The notes under the pieces are model-generated. The model ran no database searches. It saw nothing but the letters and a program-made list of their open reading frames with translations, and was not told the origin of the DNA. Below, piece after piece: positions 8,365-18,300 of a stretch of DNA of 64,000 nt (the stretch's first letter is position 1; the number at the start of each line of letters is the position of its first letter). The DNA comes from CAZTDU01 sp050248795 (GTDB taxonomy: Bacteria; Pseudomonadota; Gammaproteobacteria; Burkholderiales; SG8-39): NCBI GenBank assembly GCA_050248795.1, contig JBFWRS010000014.1, positions 21,748 to 85,747 of the forward strand, read 5' to 3'. The position numbers and the translations under genes were made by a program.

Positions 8365-9264
8365 ATGAACGAGCAGTTGTCCAGGCGGACCGCGCTTGTC
8401 ATGTTCGCCCTGGTGATCTTCGCCTGGGGCTTCAACTGGACGGTGACCAAGGTCCTGGTGCGGGACGTCACGCCGCTGTGGATGACGGCGATCCGCTCCG
8501 CGATCGCGCTGGTGCTGCTGCTGGTGCTGATGCTGGCCACGCGCAGCCTGCGCCTGCCCAGGCGTGGCGACCTGCCGGTGGTGTTCAACATCGCGCTGCT
8601 GCACATGAGTGCTTTCGCCATCCTGATGGCGCTCGGCCTGATGCATGTTCCGGCCGGGCGTTCGATCGTGCTCGGGTTCACCACGCCGCTGTGGGTGATC
8701 CCGGGCGCGATGCTGTTCCTTGGCGAGCGCATGACGCCGATGCGTGCAGTCGGCGTGACGATGGGCATGGGCGGGCTCGCGCTGCTGTTCAACCCGCTCG
8801 CTTTCGACTGGGGCGATTCGCGCGCGCTGCTTGGCAACGGCCTGCTGCTGCTGGCAGCGTTCTGCTGGGCGATCAGCATACTGCACCTGCGCGCGCACAA
8901 ATGGCAGTCGACTCCCTACGAGCTGGTGTTCTGGGAAGTTCTGCTGGCCACTGGCGTGCTGGCCGTGGCGGCGCTGCTGGTCGAAGGCCTGCCGCGCATC
9001 GACTGGGACCTGCGCATCGGCCTGCTGTTCCTCTACGGCGGCGTGTTCGGCGTCGCGCTGGCGTACTGGGCAATGGCGATGGTCAGCCGCAGCCTGCCCG
9101 CGGTGACCACTTCGCTCGGCGTGCTGGCGACGCCGGTGGTTGGCGTACTCAGTGCCATCGTCGCACTGGGCGAGCCGTTCAGCCTCGCGCTGTTCGCGGC
9201 GCTGGCGCTGATCATCGGCGGCATCGCGATCGGTACGCTGGGCGGCGCACCGCGCCCGCGCTGA
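8365..9264 (+). CDS. EamA/DMT-family transporter
   Basis: A 299-residue inner-membrane protein with ten predicted hydrophobic segments in two EamA repeats (about residues 10-145 and 155-295). Members of this drug/metabolite family export amino acids or other metabolites. The first repeat begins ALVIFAWGFNWTVTKVLV, the typical EamA opening. It follows the dioxygenase gene closely and may export its product or a related metabolite, which is inference. It converges with the SLC13 permease, leaving only 9 bases between them. Confidence 0.87.
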   Translation: MNEQLSRRTALVMFALVIFAWGFNWTVTKVLVRDVTPLWMTAIRSAIALVLLLVLMLATRSLRLPRRGDLPVVFNIALLHMSAFAILMALGLMHVPAGRSIVLGFTTPLWVIPGAMLFLGERMTPMRAVGVTMGMGGLALLFNPLAFDWGDSRALLGNGLLLLAAFCWAISILHLRAHKWQSTPYELVFWEVLLATGVLAVAALLVEGLPRIDWDLRIGLLFLYGGVFGVALAYWAMAMVSRSLPAVTTSLGVLATPVVGVLSAIVALGEPFSLALFAALALIIGGIAIGTLGGAPRPR

Positions 9265-9273
9265 TCGAGCGCC

Positions 9274-11118
9274 TCAGAGGGGCCAGACCATCAGCAGCAT
9301 CGGCAGGCTCACCGCGACGACGAGGATTTCCAGCGGCACGCCGAGTCGCCAGTAGTCGCCGAAGCGGAACCCGCCGGGGCCCAGTATCAGCGTGTTGTTC
9401 TGGTGCCCGATCGGCGTCAGGAATGCGCACGAGGCACCCACCGCCACCGCCATCAGGAACGGGTCCGGGCTGACCCCGAGCTGCTGCGCGGTGCCGATGC
9501 CGATCGGGCACATCACCGCCGCCGTCGCCGCATTGTTCATCAGGTCGGAAAGCGTCATCGTCACCACCAGGATCGCCGCCAGCGCGATTGCCGCGTGTCC
9601 CTGCGCAACGTGTTCGAGCAGCACGCGCGCGATGAGATCGGCGGTGCCGGTGGACGCCATCGCCCCGGCAACCGGGATCAGCGCGGCGAGGAGCACGATC
9701 ACCGGCCAGTCGATCGCCTCGTACACCGCACGCGGCGGCACCGTGCGCAGCGCCATCGACGCAAGCACGCCTGCGGCGAACGAGATCGCGGCGGGCACCA
9801 GGCCGAAGGCGGCGCCGCCGACGGCGAGCAGCATGATCAATGACGAGGTGATCGCCATGCGCCGGTCCGGGATGCGCAGGGCGCGCTCGGCGAGCGGCAG
9901 GCACTCGGTGTCGGCGGCGAACTGCGCGATCGCCTCCGGCGGACCCTGCATCAGCAGCACGTCGCCCGCAGCGAAGCGCATGGATCGCAGCCGCGCCGTC
10001 GAGCGCTGTCCCTGGCGCGACAGCGCCAGCAGGTTCACGCCGTAGCGGCTGCGCAGCAGGATCTCGGTTGCCGAGCGGCCCACCAGCGACGAGCGCGGCA
10101 GCACGGCGAGTTCCGCCAGCGCAATGTCGTCGTGCCGCACGGCCTTCTCCTGCGGCTCCGATTCTTCGTCGTCTCCGGCAGGCGCCGGCTCGGCCTCCTG
10201 CCGCGGCGCTTCCTTGTCGTCAGCGTCCTGTTTCGCCGCGTCGAGCTGCAGGCCCAGACTGGACAGCGCGTTCGACAGGGCTTCCGCTTCGGCTTCGATC
10301 GCGAGGATGTCGCCGGCATGCACCACGCGCCCGGGGCTGGGCGCGGTGACGCGCACCTCGTTGCGCACCAGGCCGACCACCTGGGCACCGGCTTCGTCCA
10401 GCGCCTCCTCGATCGCGCGCAAGGTCATGCCTGCAGCCTTGCTGTCCGCGGCGACCCGGGCTTCGGTGAGGTAGGCGCCGGTGTCGAAGCCCTCGATTCC
10501 GGCATGCTTGCGCACCGGCACCAGGTGCCAGCCGGCAAGGGCGACGAACAGCACGCCAAGCGCGGCGACAGCGAAGCCGACCGGCGTGAAGTCGAACATG
10601 CCGAATGTGGCGGCGCCGGTTTCCGCGCGAAAGCCGGACACGATCAGGTTCGGCGGCGTGCCGATCAACGTCGTCATGCCGCCGAGGATCGAACCGAAAG
10701 CAAGCGGCATCAGCACCTGGCCGGGAGCAAGTCCGAGGCGCCCGGCGGCCTGGATCGCCACCGGCATCAGCAGTGCGAGCGCACCGACGTTGTTCATGAA
10801 ACCCGACAGCAGCGCGGCAAGCGCGGTGAGCGCAGCGATGCTGAGCGTCGGTCCTGCGGAGGAGGGGAGAACGAAGCGCGCCAGCGCATCGACTGCGCCC
10901 GAGCGCTGCAGGCCGTGGCTCAGCACCAGCACGCAGGCCACCGTGATTACCGCCGGATGGCCGAACCCGGCGAATGCTTCCGTGGTGGAAACCAGGCCGG
11001 CGAGTACGCAGGCAAGCAGCGCCGCGACCGCCACCATGTCGTGACGCCAGCGGTCCCAGAGGAACATCGCGACAGTCGCGAGCAGGATGCCGACGATCAG
11101 GAGTTGATCGCCGCTCAC
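9274..11118 (-). CDS. SLC13/DASS-family permease with two RCK/TrkA-C domains
   Basis: A 614-residue inner-membrane sodium/anion symporter of the CitT/SAC1-like type. Hydrophobic halves flank a central soluble region (about residues 215-410). That region has two TrkA-C/RCK_C domains, separated by a very acidic, low-complexity linker of about 45 residues rich in D, E, A and P. The motif VVTMTLSDLMNNAATAA near the end is characteristic. Such proteins carry dicarboxylates, sulfate or related anions; the ion is not clear here. The start is a GTG. It stands alone between the DMT exporter and the TRAP operon. Confidence 0.85.
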   Translation of the reverse strand: MSGDQLLIVGILLATVAMFLWDRWRHDMVAVAALLACVLAGLVSTTEAFAGFGHPAVITVACVLVLSHGLQRSGAVDALARFVLPSSAGPTLSIAALTALAALLSGFMNNVGALALLMPVAIQAAGRLGLAPGQVLMPLAFGSILGGMTTLIGTPPNLIVSGFRAETGAATFGMFDFTPVGFAVAALGVLFVALAGWHLVPVRKHAGIEGFDTGAYLTEARVAADSKAAGMTLRAIEEALDEAGAQVVGLVRNEVRVTAPSPGRVVHAGDILAIEAEAEALSNALSSLGLQLDAAKQDADDKEAPRQEAEPAPAGDDEESEPQEKAVRHDDIALAELAVLPRSSLVGRSATEILLRSRYGVNLLALSRQGQRSTARLRSMRFAAGDVLLMQGPPEAIAQFAADTECLPLAERALRIPDRRMAITSSLIMLLAVGGAAFGLVPAAISFAAGVLASMALRTVPPRAVYEAIDWPVIVLLAALIPVAGAMASTGTADLIARVLLEHVAQGHAAIALAAILVVTMTLSDLMNNAATAAVMCPIGIGTAQQLGVSPDPFLMAVAVGASCAFLTPIGHQNNTLILGPGGFRFGDYWRLGVPLEILVVAVSLPMLLMVWPL

Positions 11119-11385
11119 GCCTGTACCCGTGCAGGATCTCCCGCGATGGTTCGATTGCCCGCGTGCGCCGTCACGTCGCGCATGATACCGGCCCGCCCGG
11201 GCGGCGGCGGGGCGCGCCGGGCGGTGTCCGAAGTCGTTTGCCGGTGGCTGGCGCGTGTGCTACGGTCCCGACCGGAGGAACGTAGACCCGCACGGCAGCG
11301 CCGATGGACCGAGGTCGGCGACGCCAACAGGTCGCGCGCAGGGTGGGGACCCTGCGCGATCACATCACGTCAAGGAGGAGCCATC

Positions 11386-12402
11386 ATGAAACACGCCAAG
11401 ACACGTCTGCTCGCGTCCGCGGTTGCCTGCGCGCTTGCCGCGCATGCGCTGCCCGCGTCGGCCCAGAAGGTCGAGTGGAAGTTCTCTACCTGGGGCAAGG
11501 AGCGCGCCTTCACCAAGGGCATCGAACTGCTGGCACAGACGGTGGCGAAGAAGTCCAACGGCCAGTTCACCATCCGCATCGGCTACGGCGAGGCCTTCTC
11601 CAAGGCGCGCGAGAACCTGGACAGCATCAAGCTGAAGGCGATCGACGGCGCGCATTTCTGCAATTTCTATTCGCCGGGCAAGAACCCGGCCTTCATGGTG
11701 TTCTCGCTGCCTTTCCTGCCGCTGGGCGACTGGAACGTGTCGCTGCGCGTGCGCACCGAGGTGTTCAAGCATCCCGCGCTGGTTGCCGACATGAACAACT
11801 GGGACGCGATGACCTACGCGACGACGCTGCTGCCGCAGTACGAGTTCCTCGGCAAGGGAGCGCCGCCGGTCAACCTGGACGCCTGGAAAGGCAAGCGCGT
11901 GCGCGCGGGCGGCGGGTTGGGCGATGCCATGGAAAAACTGGGCGCGATCAAGACCACCACCACCGCGACCGAGGTGTACACGTCGATGCAGCGCGGCTCG
12001 ATGGACGCGGCCTCGTTTCCGTACACCTACAGCCACGTCGCCTACAAGATCCACGAGGTGGCGGACTGGTTCACGACGAACATGTCGCCTGGGACCGCCG
12101 AATGCCCGGTGGTGTTCAGCAAGGCGTCGTGGGCGAAGCTGCCGGACGCGTACAAGAAGCTGATTACCGAGGCCAAGGCGGACATCGACAAGGCGCAGAT
12201 CCAGGCCTACATCGACATCGACAAGAAGAACCTGCCGATGCTGCACAAGGTGCTGAAGCCGGTGACCTACTCGGAAGGCCAGCTCAACGACTTCCGCAAG
12301 ATCGCGGGCAAGCCGGTCTGGGACAAGTGGGTGAGCGACAACAAGGGCAAGTTCGACGCCCAGGGCGTACTCGACCTGGTGTTCAAGACCGCCGGCCAGT
12401 AA
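11386..12402 (+). CDS. dctP: TRAP transporter solute-binding protein (DctP family)
   Basis: A 338-residue periplasmic receptor for a tripartite ATP-independent transporter. The signal peptide ends at A-S-A near residue 26 and the mature protein begins QKVEWKFSTWGKERAFTKG, as in the DctP family. The ATG has an excellent AAGGAGGAG site at 11372-11380; the frame is open far upstream, but that part is not protein-like. It heads the dctPQM order, and a strong stem-loop separates it from dctQ. These receptors bind C4-dicarboxylates or other organic acids; the ligand cannot be assigned. Confidence 0.9.
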   Translation: MKHAKTRLLASAVACALAAHALPASAQKVEWKFSTWGKERAFTKGIELLAQTVAKKSNGQFTIRIGYGEAFSKARENLDSIKLKAIDGAHFCNFYSPGKNPAFMVFSLPFLPLGDWNVSLRVRTEVFKHPALVADMNNWDAMTYATTLLPQYEFLGKGAPPVNLDAWKGKRVRAGGGLGDAMEKLGAIKTTTTATEVYTSMQRGSMDAASFPYTYSHVAYKIHEVADWFTTNMSPGTAECPVVFSKASWAKLPDAYKKLITEAKADIDKAQIQAYIDIDKKNLPMLHKVLKPVTYSEGQLNDFRKIAGKPVWDKWVSDNKGKFDAQGVLDLVFKTAGQ

Positions 12403-12413
12403 GCGGCAACTGC

Positions 12414-12440
12414 GGCCTTCCGGCTTTCCGCCGGAGGGCC
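12414..12440 (+). other. intercistronic stem-loop between dctP and dctQ
   Basis: Ten base pairs (12414-12423 with 12431-12440, one G-U) close a seven-base loop just after the dctP stop. There is no T-run. Hairpins after binding-protein genes often protect the upstream message or dampen read-through, giving more receptor than permease. Confidence 0.45.
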
Positions 12441-12459
12441 TGCCCTGGCCGACGCCACC

Positions 12460-13095
12460 ATGCAGCAAACGATGCCCAGCAGCGCGCCTGACCAGGCGCC
12501 TGCGCTCGCCGCGTTCGACCGCCGCCTTGGTCACGTCGAAGAGGCGTTCAACCTCGTAGCCTCGTTCTTCATCTTCGGCCTGATGATCCTCGGCATCGTG
12601 CAGGTTCTGGGGCGCCAGTTGTTCAATCTTCCGCTGTCCGGGTACATCGATTTCGTCGAGCTGTCGATGGCGGCGTTTGCCTTCATGGGCGTCGCCTATT
12701 GCCAGCGCCTCGGCGGCCACGTGCGCATGGAGATGGGGCTGAAGGCCTTGCGCGGACGCGCGCATTGGGCGCTCGAGATCTTCGGCACGCTGGTCGGCCT
12801 GGGCATCGTCGCGGTGCTGGTCTGGTACGGCTACACGCACTTCCTGCGCGCCTGGGAGCTTGGCGACAGCACCATCGACGCGGAACTGCCGGTGTGGCCG
12901 TCCAAGCTCGTGGTGCCGGTCGCCTTCGCCCTGCTCTGGCTGCGCCTGCTGGTGCAACTGGTGGGCTACGCGCGGCTGGCCGCCGATCCGTCGCGCGCGC
13001 CGGTCGGCGTGCCGGTGATCATGACGGTGGAGCAACTGGCCAGGCTGGAGATCGAGGAAAGCATCGACAAGGTCGAACGGGCGAAGGGGAAATAG
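12460..13095 (+). CDS. dctQ: TRAP transporter small permease subunit (DctQ family)
   Basis: A 211-residue inner-membrane protein with four hydrophobic segments between residues 25 and 180, the DctQ topology. The motif FVELSMAAFAFMGVAYCQRLGGHVRMEMG is the usual one for this subunit. It stabilises the large DctM subunit in the TRAP complex. Two methionines lie near the start; ATG 12460 is used. The charged C-terminal tail (residues 185-211) is cytoplasmic. The next gene begins one base after its stop. Confidence 0.88.
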   Translation: MQQTMPSSAPDQAPALAAFDRRLGHVEEAFNLVASFFIFGLMILGIVQVLGRQLFNLPLSGYIDFVELSMAAFAFMGVAYCQRLGGHVRMEMGLKALRGRAHWALEIFGTLVGLGIVAVLVWYGYTHFLRAWELGDSTIDAELPVWPSKLVVPVAFALLWLRLLVQLVGYARLAADPSRAPVGVPVIMTVEQLARLEIEESIDKVERAKGK

Positions 13096-13096
13096 C

Positions 13097-14407
13097 CTGG
13101 ACTCCTTCACCATCGGCATCGTCGGCACCGTCGCACTGATCGTCATGGTGGTGCTTGGCGTGCGCGTGTACCTTGCCGCAGCCGCGGTCGGCATGGTCGG
13201 CCTGGTGTGGATGCTGGGCTGGGATGCCGGCGCAGGCATGGCCGGGACGATCCCGCACTCGAAATCGGTCACCTACACGCTCAGCGTGCTGCCGATGTTC
13301 ATCCTCATCGGCTTCCTCGCTTTCCACGCCGGCCTGACCGAGAAGCTGTTCGATGCCGCGCGCAAGTGGCTCGGCTGGGTGCCGGGCGGCCTTGCCGTGG
13401 CGACGGTGATGGCAGCCACGGGTTTCGCCGCGGTCTCCGGCGCCAGCACCGCCACCGCTGCGGTGTTCAGCCGCGTCGCGATTCCCGACATGCTGAAGTA
13501 CGGCTACGACAAGCGGCTGGCCGCGGGTGTCGTCGCCGCCGGCGGTACGCTGGCCACGCTTATTCCGCCGAGCGCAATCCTCGTCATCTACGCCATCATC
13601 GTCGAGGAATCCGTCGGCGCGCTGCTGATCGCCGGCTTCCTGCCCGGGATCGTGTCGGCGCTCATTTATGTCACGCTGATCGTCGCCATGGCCAAGCGCA
13701 ATCCGGCACTGGTCGGCAGGGCACTGGAGGGTGTCACCTGGAGCGACCGCTGGAAGTCGGTTCCCGGCACGCTGCCGATCTTCGCCGTGGTGCTGATCAT
13801 CTTCTCGGCGATGTACCTCGGCTGGGCGACGCCTACCGAGGCCGGTGCACTTGGCGCGTTCGTGGTGTTCGTGCTTGCGCTGATGCGCGGCATGCGCTGG
13901 CGGGGCCTGAAGGATGCGCTGCTGGAATCTGCCAAGCTGACGGTGATGATCTTCTCGATCATCTGGGGCGTGCTGATGTTCGTGCGCTTCCTCGGTTTCG
14001 CCGGCCTGCCGGAAGCGTTCGCCAAGTGGGTGGTCGCGCTCGACCTGCCGCCGGTCGCGATCCTGATCTGCATCCTGCTTTTCTACACCATCCTCGGCAT
14101 GTTCATGGACGCGATCGGCATGCTGCTGTTGACCCTGCCGGTGGTGTACCCGGCGGTGATCGCGCTCGGCTTCGATTCGATCTGGTTCGGCATCATCGTC
14201 GTGAAAATGGCGGAGATCTGCCTGATCACGCCGCCGATTGGCCTCAATTGCTTCGTGGTCAATGGCGTCAGGCCGGACATACCGCTATCCACGGTGTTCC
14301 GTGGCATCTTCCCGTTCTTCATCGCCGACGTGATCACGGTCGCGGTGTTCATCGCGTTCCCCGAGATAATCCTCTGGCTGCCAAGGACGATGAACATGGC
14401 AGGCTGA
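13097..14407 (+). CDS. dctM: TRAP transporter large permease subunit (DctM family)
   Basis: The 12-TM membrane subunit that carries the substrate across the inner membrane with sodium. About 436 residues if translation begins at a CTG at 13097, giving (M)DSFTIGIVGTVALIVM and a complete first membrane helix. The first ATG (13145) would cut that helix. GAAGGGGA at 13083-13090 is a suitable ribosome site for the CTG, one base after the dctQ stop. Conserved stretches GLAVATVMAATGFAAVSGAS, TLIPPSAILVIYAI and TPTEAGALGAF confirm the family. Start assignment is the only doubt. Confidence 0.88.
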   Translation: MDSFTIGIVGTVALIVMVVLGVRVYLAAAAVGMVGLVWMLGWDAGAGMAGTIPHSKSVTYTLSVLPMFILIGFLAFHAGLTEKLFDAARKWLGWVPGGLAVATVMAATGFAAVSGASTATAAVFSRVAIPDMLKYGYDKRLAAGVVAAGGTLATLIPPSAILVIYAIIVEESVGALLIAGFLPGIVSALIYVTLIVAMAKRNPALVGRALEGVTWSDRWKSVPGTLPIFAVVLIIFSAMYLGWATPTEAGALGAFVVFVLALMRGMRWRGLKDALLESAKLTVMIFSIIWGVLMFVRFLGFAGLPEAFAKWVVALDLPPVAILICILLFYTILGMFMDAIGMLLLTLPVVYPAVIALGFDSIWFGIIVVKMAEICLITPPIGLNCFVVNGVRPDIPLSTVFRGIFPFFIADVITVAVFIAFPEIILWLPRTMNMAG

Positions 14408-14425
14408 GCCGCGGTCGGTCGGCGC

Positions 14426-14431
14426 TATACT
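14426..14431 (+). promoter_or_regulatory. candidate -10 element before the GGDEF-EAL sensor
   Basis: TATACT at 14426-14431 sits 27 bases before a GGAGG ribosome site (14458-14462). No good -35 is visible at 17 bases, so only the -10 and its position support it. Confidence 0.3.
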
Positions 14432-14519
14432 GAATTCGGCCGGTGAACAGGCCATTCGGAGGAGCGTTATCGGCAGCCTGCAATCAGTCGGCGTCCGCCT
14501 TCTTGCGATCATCCTGGTA

Positions 14520-15398
14520 GTGGCGCTGCCCCTGGCGGGTGCCATCGCCTATGTGTGGTGGAAGTCCCTCCAGGAGGGGCGCGCGCTCGCGGTGGAGCTG
14601 CTGCGGGCAAATGTCACGCAGGTCTCGCACGACCTGCAGTCCCTTGGCGGGCAGGCGGAGTGGGTGCTGTCGCAGATGGCCCGACGGCCGGCAGTGGCGG
14701 AGCTGAAGCCCGGCGCGTGCGCGCTCGAGGCGGCGGCGCTGCGCGACATGAACCCGGTGTTCCTGCTGGTAACGCTATGGACGCGGGACGGCACGCTGGT
14801 CTGCAGTTCGATCCCGGTGGATGCCTCCAGGCCGCCCCCGCAGCCACATCGGCAGGCATTCGATGCTGGCATCGCGACGGATGGCTTGTACCTGTCGAAT
14901 CTCTTCTTCGGGCCGATTACGGGGCTTCCGCTCGTCACCTATACCTACCCGGTCAGGGACCGGGCCGGGAAGCTGGTCGGCCTGCTGTCGCTGCCGATCC
15001 GCATGGACCACTTCGAAGAACTGCTGCTGTCGCTGCAGCATCACAAGGGGTCGACGGCAAGCATCCTGGACGCTGCGGGAACCTACGTCGCGCGCGTGCC
15101 CGATGCGGCCAAGTGGCGCGGCAAGCCGGGCGCAGGCACGCCGATGGTGGCCGCCGCTTCCCGCGACACGCGCGGCGTGGCAGTCATCGGCGCGGCAGCG
15201 CGATCTGGAACGCACCTATGCGTTTCAGGCAGTGCCCGGTACCGGCTGGCGGGTCGCGTTCGGCATCGACAACGACACGCTGTACGCCGGGTTCCGCGCG
15301 CAACTGATGCAGGGCATCGTCATATTCCTTCTCGTCATCGCGTTCAGCCTCGCGTTCGCATACCGGATTGCGCGCGGCATACGCGAGCCCCTGCGTGA
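14520..15398 (+). pseudogene. N-terminal sensor fragment of a frameshifted GGDEF-EAL protein
   Basis: This frame encodes the first membrane helix and the periplasmic Cache-like sensor (about 220 residues, ending near DTRGVAVIGAA) of the protein continued in the next entry. The native reading ends near 15200; beyond that the residues up to the stop at 15398 are not protein-like. The GTG at 14520 lies inside the first helix. In-frame sequence back to about 14469 (IGSLQSVGVRLLAIILVVAL) completes the helix and sits just after a GGAGG site at 14458, but has no standard start codon; CTG at 14478 is the best candidate. Confidence 0.75.
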
Positions 15399-18300
15399 GC
15401 TGTCCGCAGTCACCGACTCGGTCGCCGCCGGCGAGCGCAAACTGCGCGCGCGGACGACCGGCACGGATGAGATCGCCCGCGTTGCCGAACGCCTGAACCG
15501 GATGCTGGACGTGCTGACGCGGACAGAATCGCGCTTCCGCAGCCTGGTTGACCTGTCATCCGACTTCTATTGGGAGACCGACAGCGAGCATCGCCTGACC
15601 GTGCGCAGCGAAGGCGGTGCAATTGCCTCGCTCGCCGCCTTCGGTGGCGCTGCCGTGCTCGGATATCGTCGCTGGGAACTGCCCTACCTGACGCCGGGGG
15701 CAGAAGGATGGCAAGCGCATCAGGCAGACCTGGAGGCTCGCAGGCCTTTCCGCGGCTTCGAGTTCTCGCGGCCTGCGCCGGGAGGTCAGGTCTATCATTT
15801 TTCCATCAGCGGGCAGCCGCAGTTCGACGCACAGGGGGCGTTCATCGGCTACCAGGGCGTCGGCAGCGACCTGACCGAGCGCAAGCGCGAGGAGCAGCTA
15901 CGCGCGGTCGAGCACGCGGTGACACGCCTTCTGGCCAATGCCGCCGACGAGAGGGGCGGCATCACGGCTGCCATCCGCGCTGTATGCGAAACCATGTCCT
16001 GGACGTTTGGCCGGTACTGGGCGCTCGACGCCGCAAGCGGCATGTTCAACCCGAAGTACTCCTGGGCGGCGGAGAATTCTTCCGTATGGGAATACCTGCG
16101 GCGCACGGAACGCATCCGCCTTCAGCCTGGAACCGGCATCGCCGGGCATGTCCTGCAGACCGGCGAGCCGCTGTGGATAGAGGATCTCAGCAACGACGCG
16201 CGCGTGGTGGAGAAGTCGCTGGCCCGGGATTTCGGCCTGGGCGGCAGCTGCGCGTTTCCGGTGACCGCGGAGGGTGTCGTCATCGGCGTACTGGTATTCG
16301 TGGGACGCGTAGTCAGGGAACCCGACAAGCGGGTGCTCGAAGCGATGAATTCGCTGGGCAGCCAGATCGGGCAGTTTCTCAGCCGCAAGCAGGCTGAATC
16401 GGTCCTGCGGGAGAGCGAGACACGCTATCGCAGCCTCGCGGGCCTGGCGGCCGACTGGTACTGGCAACTGGATACCTCGCTGCGTTTCACGCACGTGACG
16501 CGGGAGATCGGGGGCGCTGACGACTTGCTTGCCGACGAAGGTCTGATCGGGAAGCATCCATGGGAACTGGGCTACGAGGGCGTGGATGAAGCGCGCTGGG
16601 CGGAGTTTGTCGCGATGGCGCAGTCGCGCCAGCCATTCCGGGATTTCGAGTTCGCCTGGCGACAGGGCGACGGCACGCTGCGCAGCATCCTGGTCAGCGG
16701 ACACCCGGTGTTCGACGCAGGGCGCGGGTTCAGCGGCTACCGGGGCATCAGCCGGGATGTCACGGCCAGGCGCACCGAGGAGCGCATGCATGCGCTCGGG
16801 CAGGACGTCGCGCGTTTCCTCGCCCAGACCGATGCGCCAGAGCAGGCGCCCGAGCAGGTGCTGCGCGCGGTGTGCGAAGCGCTGCAGGTGGATTGCGGCC
16901 GCTACTTCGAGCTCGACGAGGCCGCGGGCGAAATGCGGTATGCGGCGGCGTGGAGCGTGGAAGCGGACCAGGTGAAGCGCTTCCTTGAGCGATCGCATCG
17001 CCTGGCGTTCCGTCCCGGCGAAGGACTGGTGGGTGTGGTGTGGAGCGCAGGGGAGGCTCTGTGGGTCGCGGACATGCGGCAGGATTCGCGCTTCCTCAAC
17101 GTGGGCGCGGCGCGGGCCCTGGGCATGCATACGGTGTTTCTCGCGCCGGTGCTTTCGGATGGCCGTACGGTTGGCGTCGTCGCTTTCTTCAACCGCGGCG
17201 TGCGACCGCATGACGAACGGGCACTGCAGGCGGTCCAGGCGGTCGCCAGCCAGCTTGGGCAGTACCTCGGCCGCGCCCGGGCGTTGCTGCTCCGCCGCCG
17301 GCAGGCGGAGGCGCTGCGGGACAGCCATGCGCGGCTCGAGATGCACTCCAGGCGGCAGGAGCAGGTCGCCCGGTTCGGGCAGTTCGCGCTGAAGCATCGG
17401 TCGCGCGACGCATTGTTCGACGAGGCGCTGGACATCCTCGCAGACCAGGCTGAAGTCGCGGTGCTGTTCGAACTGGTGCCGGGCGAGCGGTTGATGTTGC
17501 GCGCTGCAAGAGGCGATGGTGCGACCGCCGCGGTGGGGGGCTCGGCGCCGCTGCAGAAAGGCAGTGCCGCCCAGCGCGTGCTCGAAGGCGGTCAGTCGGT
17601 CCTGCTGGACCAGGCCTACCTGGCCGCGGCGCCGCCGGACTGGCCGTGGTCTGGCTGGATGCGCCGGATGCGAAGCGGCGTCTTCGTTGCGGTTGCGCAC
17701 GAAGGACATGCCAGCGGCATGCTGGGCGTGTTCTCGCGACACCTGGACGTGTTTGCGCCAGAGGCGGTGCGGTTTGCCGAATCGATCGGCTATGTGCTGT
17801 CGACCGCATTGCAGCGCGAGGATGCGGAACGTCGACTGGCTTTCATGGCGCAGTTCGACTCGCTCACCGGTCTGCCCAACCGCAGCCTGCTGCAGGACCG
17901 GCTGGAGCAGGCGATCGCCCAGTCCAGGCGCAGGCAGCGGCTCGCGGGCGTGCTGTTCGTCGACCTGGATCGCTTCAAGATCGTCAACGATACGCTTGGC
18001 CACGTGGTCGGCGACCAGCTGCTGCGCGAGGTGGCCCGGCGCCTGCAACAGTGCGTACGCGCCGACGATACCGTGGGGCGGATCAGCGGAGACGAGTTCG
18101 CGGTCGTGCTTGCCGACCTCAGCCGGCCGGAGGACGCGGGACCGGTGGCACAGAAAGTCATCGACACGCTGGTGCGTCCCTTCATGTTCGATGGCAGCGA
18201 GGCGTTCGTAAGCGCGAGCATCGGCATCTCCATCTATCCGACCGACGCCGTGGAAGGCGATACGCTGCTGCGCAATGCCGACATGGCGATGTACCAGGCA

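Noticed and set aside
7320..9473. A 717-codon plus-strand frame across the dioxygenase and DMT genes
   Set aside because: It is a shifted frame of two clear genes and shows only Arg/Ala/Gly-rich composition.
14821..15201. An N-terminal extension of the main sensor frame back to 14821
   Set aside because: The residues are Arg/Ser-rich and not protein-like, while the other frame encodes the expected sensor domain there.
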